Position numbers and translations under genes: made by a program. Shown piece by piece: positions 34,168 to 47,890 of a stretch of 64,000 bases of DNA. The notes beneath the pieces were generated by a model. That model saw nothing but the letters and a program-made list of their open reading frames with translations, was not told the origin of the DNA and searched no databases. Where the stretch lies: assembly GCA_025642075.2 (NCBI GenBank), contig JAODUO010000489.1, forward strand, positions 106,001 to 170,000, given 5' to 3'. Numbering within the stretch: the stretch's first letter is position 1; every line of letters starts with the position of its first letter. The DNA comes from Ridgeia piscesae. Lineage: Eukaryota > Annelida > Polychaeta > Sabellida > Siboglinidae.

Positions 34168-34745
34168 CTACATGACAGGTGACAGGGCGAGGGTTAAGTT
34201 TTATACACTGTAGTCATTTAATAATATAAACATTTATTACGTTAGTAAAATACTTGTTCAAAGACACTACAAACGTAAAATATGCTGTAGTAAATTGATA
34301 AATGAAATGAAAGTTTTGTTATTATATTTGTTGATGCTATTTATCCTGTTTTTATCATTTGTACAATTCTAATTAAAATAAATTAATATTTATTCACTAT
34401 ACTTGAACTGCATTATGCAATTTATAAAAAAAACTAGTCAACTGCTTAGTATATCACGGCCCTTGGGAAGATAAAATGTATATGTATTAAGTTATCATGA
34501 ATAAGTAATGTTTATTATTATTATTATAAACATAACAATAAGATAATTTAAAACAGGATACGCCAAAATACAATAGAAAGTAATCCATAGTAATAACATC
34601 AATAACCATTTAAGGTCATTCAGCAGCACCAGCTATAAAATAAATAACTCATACTCATTAGTCGGTATAGTTTGTACGTTGAGTTAACATAAATAAATTA
34701 AATAAATTAGCTGAAATACTTTGAGTATGAAGAAAACTATAAGTT

Positions 34746-34776
<31 letters not shown>

Positions 34777-37463
34777 AGTTCATAAATATAGGCAGCAGTG
34801 TATATATTATTAAATATAATAAAATACTGAGAGTAGAGACTTCTACGGCACCTAAATCCTCAACAGATATTTTAGGGTAGGATTTTTATGCAAAATTTAC
34901 ATCTCCATAAACTGGGTGAATTTCAAGTTTAAAAATAACAAATTGTGAATGCTGTAAGTAGTAAACAACACATCATGTTGAAACTGCACCAAAACATCAA
35001 TGTACCATCACATTTACAAATCATCCACACAATATTGACTCATCTTACATTTCTCAACATTTGTGCTTGATTGGAACATTTTATTGAACTAATGTGGATG
35101 CTAAGCCACCAAGCCACTGCAGCTGGCCGTGTCATAACATCTCCATGTGTGGCTAAATGGGAAGGTAATGTTCTCAGTGTCTATAAGTCATGTCAATTTA
35201 CACAATGCTTTGAGAGCATTTCATTAACATTACTCAGAATAAAATGCTTCTGGCAACATTTAGTGCTCCTATCATTTTGTTAAGTTCTTATTACATTTGA
35301 TTACATACAAAGATGAACATGATTTTATTGATTTCTCAAAACAGGCACACACACTGTGCTATAGGAGGAATATTTTATCTAATCTTAAAATTCTAGGACA
35401 CCAAAAAGTAAAGAATTGCTAAGAAATTGTACAAATACATTCATAAAGACATTACCGGTGATGACAACGCTTGGAGAAACACATGAACTACTCTCACTGT
35501 CAATGAACGCTTCTCACAAAGACATCCGATCACCCATAATCCACTTTCCCAGCTCACCTCCAGCCTCCCCTTTCCCCCATTTTCCCCATTCCATTACGAG
35601 TCCCTCCCCAGTTTAATGACTTTTTCACTCGGATGAGTAATTGCATTGGCCGTGCCGCTGTACGCGTACTCCGTGCGGCATTGATCCCTGTCTTCACTGT
35701 GCAGTCAGAGGATCACGAGAAATCTACGATAAAATTTAATCTCAAAGGCTGTGGTCCACACGCCACGAGAACTCATCAATGACTCGCAAAAAGTGTCAAT
35801 TTGTCAGCTCAAGGCTGTAATTGTGCAATTGGGAAATGCAAAGACATAATCGTGAAATCTCTGACTCACTGCCTCGATGCATGCTTCATGCGTCGTCTTA
35901 ACGCTTCTACCGGAACACAAACACATCGCTAAACACCAGTCGTGATAAAAAGCAACCTTTAAGATTGAACAAGATTACCAGACAGAGCAAAAAGCACAGT
36001 AGCAAGTGGACACGAAGGTTTTAGTGGCTTGTTCCGAGTCCAGCATCGCTATAGCTATGTCTAGCTTCCTCTTCTTGCAAACTTGTCATGTTTCTTTTCA
36101 AACTAAATCAACTGCTACTACATAATTATCAGCTTATCTGTTTCTTAAAACAAAAACATTCCGCTGTAATAATTACTCCTTTCTGAATACCCAACTACAT
36201 TGTTTCATTAACTTCATTTCATAATTTCCTGTTCTGTTATATTTCCTAATTGAGAAAATCGTACTTAAAAGAAAAAATCCTGAACCGTAACCAAACTAGC
36301 AGTTCATTTCATAAACACTCTGATTCAGTATCACGGTGAATATCTGATAACATTCGGTATCACTGAACTGACAACTGCAATCTGATTATGTCTAGTCAAT
36401 TTCTCTATCTGTAGATGTAATGTGCATCACTGTCAGTTTGGAAGCTCGCATCGACTGGGCGGAACATCAAGCAATGTCACATGAAATGTTATTAGTCCAT
36501 AAGAGCAGAAACAAGTCCTAAAATTTACATCCACTCCATTTTGCAAAACTGGGCTGTCTGCCCCTTTAACAAGATTCAAATATATGTAGCAAGTATTCGT
36601 CAAATCAGTATTCTTAAAAATGGAAACGACATGGACATGAAAGAACGTGGACATGCTGAGTATGAGAAAGCTTTGTGGTTAACCCAACAGGCATGTTAAA
36701 TATCTCAGCACAGTTACTGGCATTACTGGGCCAATGTTGGTTAACTGGCAGATTCTGAGAACGGCAAGTGAACAATGTGTATTTAAAGGCGCTATAATGT
36801 AATCTTCATGGGTCCCTGGTGGTGCTTTCTGCCAGTGGGGTTGGTCGGAGCCTCATTCGCACTATAACGAGGTTTACCGCACATCCAACGTGAATACTCG
36901 TCTAGCGGGATTCACTGCCGCCTAAAGTGGCCAATCCAACATAATTCAATCTCACAGATTGATCATGGCCCAGGCCGCTCCGTATTGAACGGAATCAATG
37001 CCCGTGCTAGTTCTGTCTGTGGCTAATAGGTGGAAGCACCTCTTTGTAGTGGCACAGAAATAGTGATCACTTGTATTAAAGATGACAATTGGTTAACAAC
37101 TTAGGTTAGTTATCATTACTTGTTACTCTCGTCAAAAGTTAAATATAAATCAGTAAGAATTTACTGAATTAGTGAGCATAATTTGACTGACGTAAACAAG
37201 CAGCGCTGTGTAATTATGATACACCAAGATGTGTTCTTATGACAGTGAATCTAACTTACATATATTTATTTATCTTTATATTGCAATTATTTGTTGTTAG
37301 TTCGCAATGTGTCTGAGACTGTCCACTTAGCAAACGTACGTGTGTATCAAGGAAATAGTGTCCTCTGTGATATGATGGCAGCTTTTTGTATTTTTAAAAA
37401 GCTACTTAAATTTATCAAACAAACATTGTTTAATGATGTGTTTTGCTCCTTGTGGCTGCTCAC
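34168..37463. other. Intron 14
   Basis: 3.3 kb intron without a minisatellite, unlike most of its long neighbours. Contains a short (AT)n at about 34752-34778 and AT-rich sequence. Around 35620-36010 and 36775-37060 the composition is more balanced and contains motifs such as GTAATTGTGCAATTGG. No exon recognised. Confidence 0.6.
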
Positions 37464-37661
37464 CTTGAGTTCAACTGAGTAGTTCCCGTAGGTGAGTCTC
37501 ATGCGCGGCAACAGAAGGACCGGGTCGTGGAACTCGTGGTCCTGCAGGATGACGTCACGCGTGGTCCCATTGCGGAAGGTCCACGTGTACAGGGCCAGGC
37601 TCGTGATGCTGCAGTTGATGGCCACCTTCGCCTCAATCTTCAACTCATTCGTCCTGTACAC
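37464..37661 (-). CDS. PKD1-like: Polycystin-1-like exon 14 (start of REJ)
   Basis: Acceptor TGCTACAG, donor CTCAAG|GTGAGC, 66 codons, phase 0 on both sides. Reads VYRTNELKIEAKVAINCSIT, then SLALYTWTFRNGTTRDVILQ and MRLTYGNYSVELK. The pattern of L-x-I-x-A-x-V-x-x-x-C, Y-x-W and Y-x-V-x-L is typical of the REJ entry. The acceptor sits at the end of a 20 bp tandem array that carries copies of the same TGCTACAG motif. Confidence 0.92.
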
Positions 37662-39935
37662 CTGTAGCACAACACTTACACTTGTAGCACACCACTTACA
37701 CCAACGGCACAACACTTACACTTGTAGCACATCACTTACACCTGTAGCACAACACTTACACTTGTAGCACACCACTTACACCTGTAGCACAACACTTACA
37801 CTTGTAGCACACCACTTACACTTGTAGCACACCACTTACACTTGTAGCACATCACTTACACTTGTAGCACACCACTTACACTTGTAGCACACCACTTACA
37901 CCAACAGCACAACACTTACACTTATAGCACATCACTTACACTTGTAGCACATCACTTACACTTGTAGCACATCACTTACACTTGTAGCACAACACTTACA
38001 CTTGTAGCACATCACTTACACCTGTAGCACAACACTTACACTTGTAGCACATCACTTACACCTGTAGCACAACACTTACACTTGTAGCACACCACTTACA
38101 CTTGTAGCACACAACTTACAACTGTAGCACATCACTTACACTTGTAGCACACCACTTACACTTGTAGCACAACACTTACACCAACAGCACAACACTTACA
38201 CTTATAGCACATCACTTACACTTGTAGCACATCACTTACACTTATAGCACATCACTTACACTTGTAGCACAACACTTACACTTGTAGCACAACACTTACA
38301 CTTGTAGCACATCACTTACACTTGTAGCACACCACTTACACTGAGCACAACACTTACACTAGCAGCACACACTTACACTTGTAGCACATCACTTACACTT
38401 GTAGCACACACTTACACTTGTAGCACAACACTTACACTTGTAGCACATCACTTACACTTGTAGCACACCACTTACACCAGCAGCACAACACTTACACTTG
38501 TAGCACACCACTTACACCAACAGCACAACACTTACACTTATAGCACATCACTTACACTTGTAGCACATCACTTACACTTGTAGCACAACACTTACACTTG
38601 TAGCACACCACTTACACTTATAGCACATCATCACTTGTAGCACATCTACATGTAGCACATCACTTACACTTGTAGCACATCACTTACACTTGTAGCACAT
38701 CACTTACACTTGTAGCACATCACTTACACTTGTAGCACACCACTTACACTTGTAGCACATCACTTACACTTGTAGCACACCACTTACACTTGTAGCACAA
38801 CACTTACACCAGCAGCACAACACTTACACTTGTAGCACATCACTTACACTTGTAGCACAACACTTACACTTGTAGCACACCACTTACACTTGTAGCACAT
38901 CACTTACACTTGTAGCACAACACTTACACTTGTAGCACATCACTTACACTTGTAGCACAACACTTACACTTGTAGCACAACACTTACACCAGCAGCACAA
39001 CACTTACACTTGTAGCACAACACTTACACTTGTAGCACAACACTTACACTTGTAGCACAACACTTACACTGTAGCACAACACTTACACTTGTAGCACATC
39101 ACTTACACTTGTAGCACACACTTACACTGTAGCACACACTTACACTTGTAGCACACCACTTACACTTGTAGCACACACTTACAACTTGTAGCACAACACT
39201 TACACTTGTAGCACATCACTTACACTGAGCACAAACACTTACACTTGTAGCACATCACTTACACTTGTAGCACCAATCACTTACACTTGTAGCACAACAC
39301 TTACACTTGTAACATCCGACACACTTACACTTGTAGCACATCACTTACACTTGTAGCACAACACTTACACTTGTAGCACACCACTTACACTTGTAGCACA
39401 CCACTTACACTTGTAGCACATCACTTACACTTGTAGCACACCACTTACACTTGTAGCACAACACTTACACCACAGCACAACTACTTAACATTTAGCACAT
39501 CACTTACACTTGCAGCACACTCACTTACACTTGTAGCACATCACTTACACTTGTAGCACACCACTTACACCAGTAGCACAACACTTACACTTGTAGCACA
39601 TCACTTACACTTGTAGCACAACACTTACACCAGCAGCACATCACTTACACTTGTAGCACATCACTTACACTTGTAGCACAACACTTACACTGTAGCACAT
39701 CACTTACACTTGTAGCACACCACTTACACCAGCAGCACAACACTTACACTTGTAGCACAACACTTACACCAGCAGCACATCACTTACACTTGTAGCACAT
39801 CACTTACACTTGTAGCACATCACTTACACTTGTCGCACATCACTTACACTTGTAGCACAACACTTACACCTGCAGCACAACACTTACACTTGTAGCACAA
39901 TGCTTACACTTGTAGCACAATACTTACACATGTTG
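37662..39935. repeat. 20 bp minisatellite in intron 13, about 113 copies
   Basis: On the gene-sense (minus) strand the unit is GTGTAAGTGNTGTGCTACAA, with N being T, A or G. About one copy in 15 reads CCAACAGC or CCAGCAGC in place of CTTGTAGC on the plus strand. Every unit contains GTAAGT (5' splice consensus). A few units keep TGCTACAGGTGTA, identical to the true exon 14 acceptor and first bases. The array touches that acceptor without a spacer. Confidence 0.95.
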
Positions 39936-40601
<666 letters not shown>

Positions 40602-40734
40602 CTGTCTGCCCTTGTTGCCGAGTATCAGGATGTCGGGGGGCTTGCACATCTTGCTGAGGATGAAGATTGGCTGGGCGGCCGTCTTGTTGCCCAGTTCATT
40701 GACCGCTACCACTCTCACGAGGAACTGACCAGTC
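40602..40734 (-). CDS. PKD1-like: Polycystin-1-like exon 13 (end of PKD 9, entry to REJ)
   Basis: Acceptor GTTGCCAG, donor AGACAG|GTGGGT. Joins exon 12 as GHTYRR|TGQFLVRVVAVNELG, completing a PKD domain, then NKTAAQPIFILSKMCKPPDI and LILGNKGRQ. The C-x-P-P-x-I-x-I-x-G motif marks the transition from the last PKD domain to REJ. Phase 2 in, 0 out. Confidence 0.93.
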
Positions 40735-40782
40735 CTGGCAACAACGCAGACTGTTTGATGACACGGCAGACAAATGTCACCT

Positions 40783-42285
40783 GTCATGAACCTGTCATAT
40801 CTATCTCCAATGTCACCTATTATTAATCTGTCACATCTATCTCCAATGTTACCTGTCATGAATCTGTCACACCTATCTCCAATGTCACCTGTCATTAGTC
40901 TGTCACATCTATCTCCAATGTCACCTGTCATTAGTCTGTCACATCTATCTCCAATGTCACCTGTCATTAGTCTGTCACATCTATCTCCAACGTCACCTGT
41001 CATTAGTCTGTCACATCTATCTCCAATGTCACCTGTCATTAGTCTGTCACATCTATCTCCAATGTCACCTGTCATTAGTCTGTCACATCTATCTCCAATG
41101 TCACCTGTCATTAGTCTGTCACATCTATCTTCAATGTCACCTGTCATTAGTCTGTCACATCTATCTCCAATGTCACCTGTCATGAACCTGTCACATCTAT
41201 CTCCAATGTCACCTGTCAAGAATATGTTGCATCTATCTATCTCCAATGTCAACTGTCATGAACCTGTCATATCTATCTCCAATGTCACCTGTCATTAGTC
41301 TGACACATCTATCTCCAATGTCACCTGTCATTAGTCTGTCACATCTATCTCCAATGTCACCTGTCATTAGTCTATCACATCTATCTCCAATGTCACATGT
41401 CATGAATCTGTCACATCTATCTCCAATGTCACCTGTCAAGAATATGTTGCATCTATCTATCTCCAATGTTACCTGTCATGAACCTGTCACATGCCACCTG
41501 TCATGAATCTGTCACATCTATCTCCAATGTCACTTGTCATGAATCTGTCACATCTATCTCCAATGTCACCTGTCATTAGTCTGTCACATCTATCTCCAAT
41601 GTCACCTGTCATTAGTCTGTCACATCTATCTCCAATGTCACCTGTCATTAGTCTATCACATCTATCTCCAATGTCACATGTCATGAATCTGTCACATCTA
41701 TCTCCAATGTCACCTGTCAAGAATATGTTGCATCTATCTATCTCCAATGTTACCTGTCATGAACCTGTCACATCTATCTCCAATGCCACCTGTCATGAAT
41801 CTGTCACATCTATCTCCAATGTCACTTGTCATGAATCTGTCACATCTATCTCCAATGTCACCTGTCATTAGTCTGTCACATCTATCTCCAATGTCACCTG
41901 TCATTAGTCTGTCACATCTATCTCCAATGTCACCTGTCATTAGTCTGTCACATCTATCTCCAATGTCACCTGTCATGAATCTGTCACATCTATCTCCAAT
42001 GTCACCTGTCAGATCTGTCACTTATCTCCATGTCACTGTCAGAATCTATCTATCTCCAATGTTACCTGTCGTGAACCTGTCACATCTATCTCCAATGCCA
42101 CCTGTCATGAATCTGTCACATCTATCTCCAATGTCACCTGTCATGAATCTGTCACATCTATCTCCAATGTCACCTGTCGTGAACTTGTCACATCTATCTC
42201 CAATATAACTTGTCATGAATCTGTCACATCTATCTCTAATGTCACCTGTCATAAACCTGTCACATATATCTCCAGGTAATAGTTC
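40783..42285. repeat. 36 bp minisatellite in intron 12, about 41 copies
   Basis: Plus-strand unit contains CATCTATCTCCAATGTCACC and TGTCATTAGTCTGTCA, with GAATCTG/GAACCTG variants. Because 36 is 12 codons, frames stay open on both strands (SPMSPVISLSHL and GDRCDRLMTGDI repeats), again without domain or splice support. Blocks of about 280 bp recur, marked by AAGAATATGTTGCATC at about 41218, 41437 and 41718. Begins about 48 bp from the exon 13 acceptor. Confidence 0.95.
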
Positions 42286-42450
42286 ATCTTTTGAGAATTC
42301 CAAGTCACTGTCATCCTAGAAGATGGAGACAGAGAAGCACTTAACTGTTCTTGTCCACCTCTCCACCAGCTGTCTTGTATAATTACAACGAATGAAGATT
42401 AAAAATCATAATTATTCTACAAATTTGTTGATTGTGGGAACACAAGTACA
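42286..42450. other. Spacer in intron 12
   Basis: Short unique sequence between the 36 bp array and the inverted-repeat element. Confidence 0.6.
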
Positions 42451-43222
42451 GTAGAACCCCTCATTTAAGACCGCTCCCCCAAGTCGGAGTGGAGCGGTCT
42501 TAAAAGAGGGGTGTTCTCTCGTGAGGGGTTTGGTTATTTTGATGTTTTGGATTAATTCACACATTTACGCATATCATAATAAGTAATGTCGATATAGCTT
42601 GTATATCTTTGATAAAAAGATAAGTAATAAAATACACAAAATAAAAAGTAGAAAAAAATGAGACAACACATTAACAACAACAAAATGATCTATTCTGTTT
42701 ATTTTATGTGTGACATGTTTCAGTATAAGTTTAATTTGGAACGTTTTTTTTTTAAATAATTTTATCTGATAAAAAGTTTGTTTTGTGAATTTTATTTGTT
42801 TCAATAATGTATGTTATTTAATTTATAACATTGTGTGTGTATAAAAATATTTAAGGAAACTCTAGAGGCTGTTAGTTGTCGTTTTCATAGTTCGGTCAAG
42901 TAAAAGATCGCCAAAATTAATGGTCGTCAACATGCGATTTATTGTTTTTATGGCATTATGAGCGTCCGTGCCCCGTTTGTCATGCGTTTAATGAGAGTTT
43001 GTTGCGACATTTAGGTTAAAAAATGTGCTGGCCACCTATCGGATGGTCGTTCGTCACAGGTAAAAGTCAAATTGCCATGGTCGCTAGTCGCGTTTGCCAG
43101 ATGGTTGTTGAAGAGGGGTCGTTTAAACAGCGTAGACTGTCCGTTAGGGAAAAAACGGTCGTAAAAAGCAGGTGGTTGTTAATCAGGGTGTTCGTTAATC
43201 AGGGTGGTCGTTCATGAGGGGT
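42451..43222. mobile_element. Non-autonomous inverted-repeat element (MITE-like)
   Basis: Begins GTAGAACCCCTCATTTAAGA and forms a near-perfect hairpin of about 25 bp (42453-42477 against 42491-42517, arms AGACCGCTCC / GGAGCGGTCT). The right end, ATGAGGGGT at 43214-43222, is the complement of the left-end ACCCCTCAT. The right interior has recurring GGTCGTT phrases. There is no transposase frame. The family is not identified, and the right terminus passes directly into the 16-17 bp array. Confidence 0.6.
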
Positions 43223-46200
43223 GTAGAGGCAGAGGGGTGTAGAAACAGAGGGGTGTAGAGACATATGGGTGTAGAGACAGAGGGTGTAGAGACATATGGG
43301 TGTAGAAAGAGAGGGTGTAGAGACATATGGGTGTAGAAACAGAGGGTGTAGAGACAGAGGGTGTAGAGACATATGGGTGTAGAGACAGAGGGTGTAGAGA
43401 CATAGGGTGTAGAAACAGAGGGGTGTAGAGACATATGGGTGTAGAGACAGAGGGTGTAGAGACATATGGGTGTAGAAACAGAGGGTGTAGAGACATATGG
43501 GTGTAGAAACAGAGGGTGTAGAGACAGAGGGTGTAGAGACATATGGGTGTAGAGACAGAGGGTGTAGAGACAGAGGGTGTAGAAACAGAGGGGTGTAGAG
43601 ACAGAGGGTGTAGAGACATATGGGTGTAGAAAGAGAGGGTGTAGAGACATATGGGTGTAGAAACAGAGGGTGTAGAGACAGAGGGTGTAGAGACATATGG
43701 GTGTAGAAACAGAGGGTGTAGAGACATATGGGTGTAGAAACAGAGGGGTGTAGAGACAGAGGGTGTAGAGACATATGGGTGTAGAGACAGAGGGTGTAGA
43801 GACATATGGGTGTAGAAAGAGAGGGTGTAGAGACATATGGGTGTAGAAAGAGAGGGTGTAGAGACATATGGGTGTAGAAACAGAGGGTGTAGAGACAGAG
43901 GGGTGAGAAACAGAGGGGTGTAGAGACAGAGGGTGTAGAGACATATGGGTGTAGAAAGAGAGGGTGTAGAGACATATGGGTGTAGAAACAGAGGGTGTAG
44001 AGACAGAGGGTGTAGAGACATATGGGTGTAGAGACAGAGGGTGTAGAGACATATGGATGTAGAAAGAGAGGGGTGTAGAGACAGAGGGTGTAGAGACATA
44101 TGGGTGTAGAAACAAAGGGTGTAGAGACAGAGGGTGTAGAAACAGAGGGGTGTAGAGACAGAGGGGTGTAGAAACAGAGGGGTGTAGAAACAGAGGGGTG
44201 TAGAGACAGAGGGGTGAAGAGACATATGGGTGTAGAGACAGAGGGTGTAGAGACATATGGGTGTAGAGACAGAGGGTGTAGAGACATGGGTATAGAGACA
44301 GAGGGGTGTAGAGACAGAGGGTGTAGAGACAGAGGGGTGTAGAGACAGAGGGGTGTAGAGACAGAGGGTGTAGAGACATATGGGTGTAGAGACATATGGG
44401 TGTAGAGACAGAGGGGTGTAGAGACATATGGGTGTAGAGACAGAGGGTGTAGAGACATTTGGGTGTAGAGACAGAGGGTGTAGAGACAGAGGATGTAGAG
44501 ACAGAGGGTGTATAGATCAGAGGGGTGTAGAGACAGAGGGTGTAGAGACATATGGGTGTAGAGACAGAGGGGTGTAGAGACAGAGGGGTGTAGAGACAGA
44601 GGGGTGTACAGACAGAGGGGTGTAGAGACAGAGGGGTGTACAGACAGAGGGGTGTAGAGACAGAGGGTGTAGAGAGAGAGGGGTGTAGAGACAGAGGGGT
44701 GTAGAGACAGAGGGTGTAGAGACAGAGGGGTGTAGAGACAGAGGGGTGTAGAGACAGAGGGTGTACAGACAGAGGGGTGTAGAGACAGAGGGTGTACAGA
44801 CAGAGGGGTGTACAGACAGAGGGGTGTATAAACAGAGGGGTGTAGAGACAGAGGGGTGTAGAGACAGAGGGGTATAGAGACAGAGGGGTGTACAGACAGA
44901 CGGGTGTACAGACAGAGGGGTGTACAGACAGAGGGGTGTACAGACAGAGGGGTGTAGAGACAGAGGGGTGTACAGACAGAGGGGTGTACAGACAGAGGGG
45001 TGTAGAGACAGAGGGGTGTACAGACAGAGGGGTGTACAGACAGAGGGGTGTAGACATAGGGGTGTACAGACAGAGGGGTGTACAGACAGAGGGGTGTAGA
45101 CAGAGGGGTGTTGAGACAGAGGGGTGTACAGACAGAGGGGTGTACAGACAGAGGGGTGTACAGACAGAGGGGTGTAGACAGAGGGGTGTAGACAGAGGGG
45201 TGTACAGACAGAGGGGTGTACAGACAGAGGGGTGTACAGACAGAGGGGTGTAGAGACAGAGGGGTGTAGAGACAGAGGGTGTAGAGACAGAGGGGTGTAC
45301 AGACAGAGGGTGTACAGACAGAGGGGTGTACAGACAGAGGGGTGTACAGACAGGAGGTGTAAGAGACAGAGGGGTGTAGAGACAGAGGGTGTAGAGACAG
45401 AGGGGTGGAGACAGAGGGGTGTAGAGACAGAGGGTGTAGAGACAGAGGGTGTGACAGAGGGTGTAGAGACAGAGGGTGTACAGACGAGGGGTGTGCAGAC
45501 AGAGGGTGTATAGACAGAGGGGTGTAGACAGAGGGGTGTTGAGACAGAGGGGTGTACAGACAGAGGGGTGTACAGACAGAGGGGTGTATAGACAGAGGGG
45601 TGTAGACAGAGGGGTGTAGACAGAGGGGTGTACAGACAGAGGGGTGTACAGACAGAGGGTGTACAGACAGAGGGGTGTAGAGACAGAGGGGTGTACAGAC
45701 AGAGGGGTGTAGAGACAGAGGGGTGTACAGACAGAGGGGTGTAGAGACAGAGGGTGTACAGACAGAGGGGTGTAGAGACAGAGGGGTGTACAGACAGAGG
45801 GTGTACATACAGAGGGTGTACAGACAGAGGGGTGTAAGACAGAGGGTGTATAGACAGAGGGGTGTAGACAGAGGGTGTACAGAGAGGGTGCATGTACAGA
45901 CAGAGAGGTGTACAGACAGAGGGGTGTACAGACAGAGGGGTGTACAGACAGAGGGGTGTAGAGACGAGGGTGAACAGGGGTGTAGAGACAGAGGGGTGTA
46001 GAGACAGAGAGGGTGTACAGACAGAGGGGTGTAGAGACAGAGGGTGTAGAGACAGAGGGAGGTGTACAGACAGAGGGGTGTACAGACAGAGGGTGTACAG
46101 AGAGAGGGTGTACAGACAGAGGGTGTACAGACAGAGGGGTGTACAGACAGAGAGTGTAGACAGAGGGGTGTACAGACAGAGGGTGTACAGACAGAGGGGT

Positions 46201-46856
46201 GTACAGACAGAGGGTGTACAGACAGAGGGGTGTAGAGACAGAGGGTGTAGAGACAGAGGGTGTAAGACAGAGGGTGTAGAGACAGAGGGTGTAGAGACAG
46301 AGGGGTGTACAGACAGAGGGGTGTACAGACAGAGGGGTGTACAGACAGAGGGGTGTACAGACAGAGGGGTGTAGAGACAGAGGGGTGTACAGACAGAGGG
46401 GTGTACAGACAGAGGGTGTAAGACAGAGGGTGTAGACAGAGGGGTGTACAGACAGAGGGGTGTACAGACAGGGCAGAAGATGTAGACAGAGGGTGTACAG
46501 ACAGAGGGTGTACAGACAGAGGAGGTGTACAGACAGAGGGTGTACAGACAGAGGGAAGTGTACAGACAGATGGGTGTAGACAGAGGGGTGTACAGACAGA
46601 GTGGTGTACAGACAGAGGGGTGTACAGACAGAGGGGTGTACAGACAGAGGGGTGTACAGACAGAGTGGTGTACAGACAGAGGGGTGTACAGACAGAGGGG
46701 TGTACAGACAGAGGGGTGTACAGACAGAGGGGTGTACAGACAGATGGGTGTAGACAGAGGGGTGTACAGACAGAGTGGTGTACAGACAGAGGGGTGTACA
46801 GACATAGGGGTGTACAGACAGAGGGGTGTACATACAGAGGGGTGTACAGACAGCAT
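43205..46856. repeat. 16-17 bp minisatellite in intron 12, about 210 copies
   Basis: Two domains. The left one (43205-44880) mixes GTGTAGAGACAGAGGG, GTGTAGAAACAGAGGG and GTGTAGAGACATATGGG. The right one (44880-46856) is mainly GTGTACAGACAGAGGGG. Unit length alternates 16/17 by one G. The minus-strand frames (over 1,200 codons of Thr-Pro-Leu-Ser-Val-His-type repeats) are open because the C/T-rich strand has no stops; the period is not a multiple of three, so they are not coding. It ends about 155 bp from the exon 12 donor. Confidence 0.95.
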
Positions 46857-47016
46857 TGCAAGAACAGTGGGGCAAAAAGAACAAGAAAACTGAAATCAAG
46901 GACAAGTATTGAGGCCAGCCTCTCCCCTGACCCTGGGGAAAAGACAAGAACAACACACACTATACATCTGTTGATGCCATGAGCGTGCCACATACAGAGA
47001 ACACAAGTCCACTCAC

Positions 47017-47259
47017 CTGCGGTAGGTGTGCCCCATCTTGCTGAAGCCTGTCTCATATGTGGTGTTGTCGCCAAAGTCCCAGTAGTACATGATGTTGCTG
47101 CCTTTGAAGCAGTATGCCTCGAACTCGATCCTGCGCCCGACCACTGTCTCCCCCTGGAGGAAGATCTTCACCTCAGACAGGGCGTCTACAAACTTCACCT
47201 GCAGAGGCTCTGAGGTGACGGAACTGAAGTGATTGCTGGCTGTCACCTTCACGACATAC
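47017..47259 (-). CDS. PKD1-like: Polycystin-1-like exon 12 (PKD 8 end, PKD 9)
   Basis: Acceptor CCCGCCAG, donor CGCAG|GTGAGT. Reads YVVKVTASNHFSSVTSEPLQ, then VKFVDALSEVKIFLQGETVV, FEAYCFKGSNIMYYWDFGDN and KMGHTYR. It contains the clearest PKD core in the window (YYWDFGDNTT followed by GHTYRRTG). Phase 2 on both sides. Confidence 0.95.
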
Positions 47260-47280
47260 CTGGCGGGACAGAGCAAGACT

Positions 47281-47890
47281 TGTTTACAGACAGTACACGT
47301 CATGTTTACAGACAGTACACATGTATCATGTTTACAGACAGTACATGTGTATCATCTTTACAGACAGTACACATGTCAGGTTTACAGACAGTACACATGT
47401 ATCATGTTTACAGACAGTACACATGTATCATGTTTACAGACAATACACATGTGTCATGTTTTCAGACAGTACACATGTATCATCTTTACAGACAGTACAC
47501 ATGTCATGTTTACAGACAGTACACATGTGTCATGTTTACAGACAGTACACGTGTATCATGTTTACAGACAGTACATGTGTATCATGTTTACAGACAGTAC
47601 ACATGTCATGTTTACAGACAGTACACATGTATCATGTTTACAGACAGTACATGTGTATCATGTTTACAGACAGTACACATGTGTCATGTTTACAGACAGT
47701 ACACATGTCATGTTTACAGACAGTACATGTGTATCATGTTTACAGACAGTACACATGTCATGTTTACAGACAGTACACATGTGTCATGTTTACAGACAGT
47801 ACATGTGTATCATGTTTACAGACAGTACACATGTGTCATGTTTACAGACAGTACATGTGTATCATGTTTACAGACAGTACACATGTGTCA
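47281..47890. repeat. 26 bp minisatellite in intron 11
   Basis: About 24 copies with plus-strand core TGTTTACAGACAGTACACAT, followed by GTATCA, GTGTCA or a short GTCA. Starts about 20 bp upstream (in gene sense) of the exon 12 acceptor, so it occupies the branch-point zone. Confidence 0.92.

Noticed and set aside
43195..47074. Open frames of over 1,200 codons rich in Ser, Thr, Pro, Leu, Tyr and His
   Set aside because: By-product of the 16-17 bp array, open in several frames at once; it lies inside intron 12.
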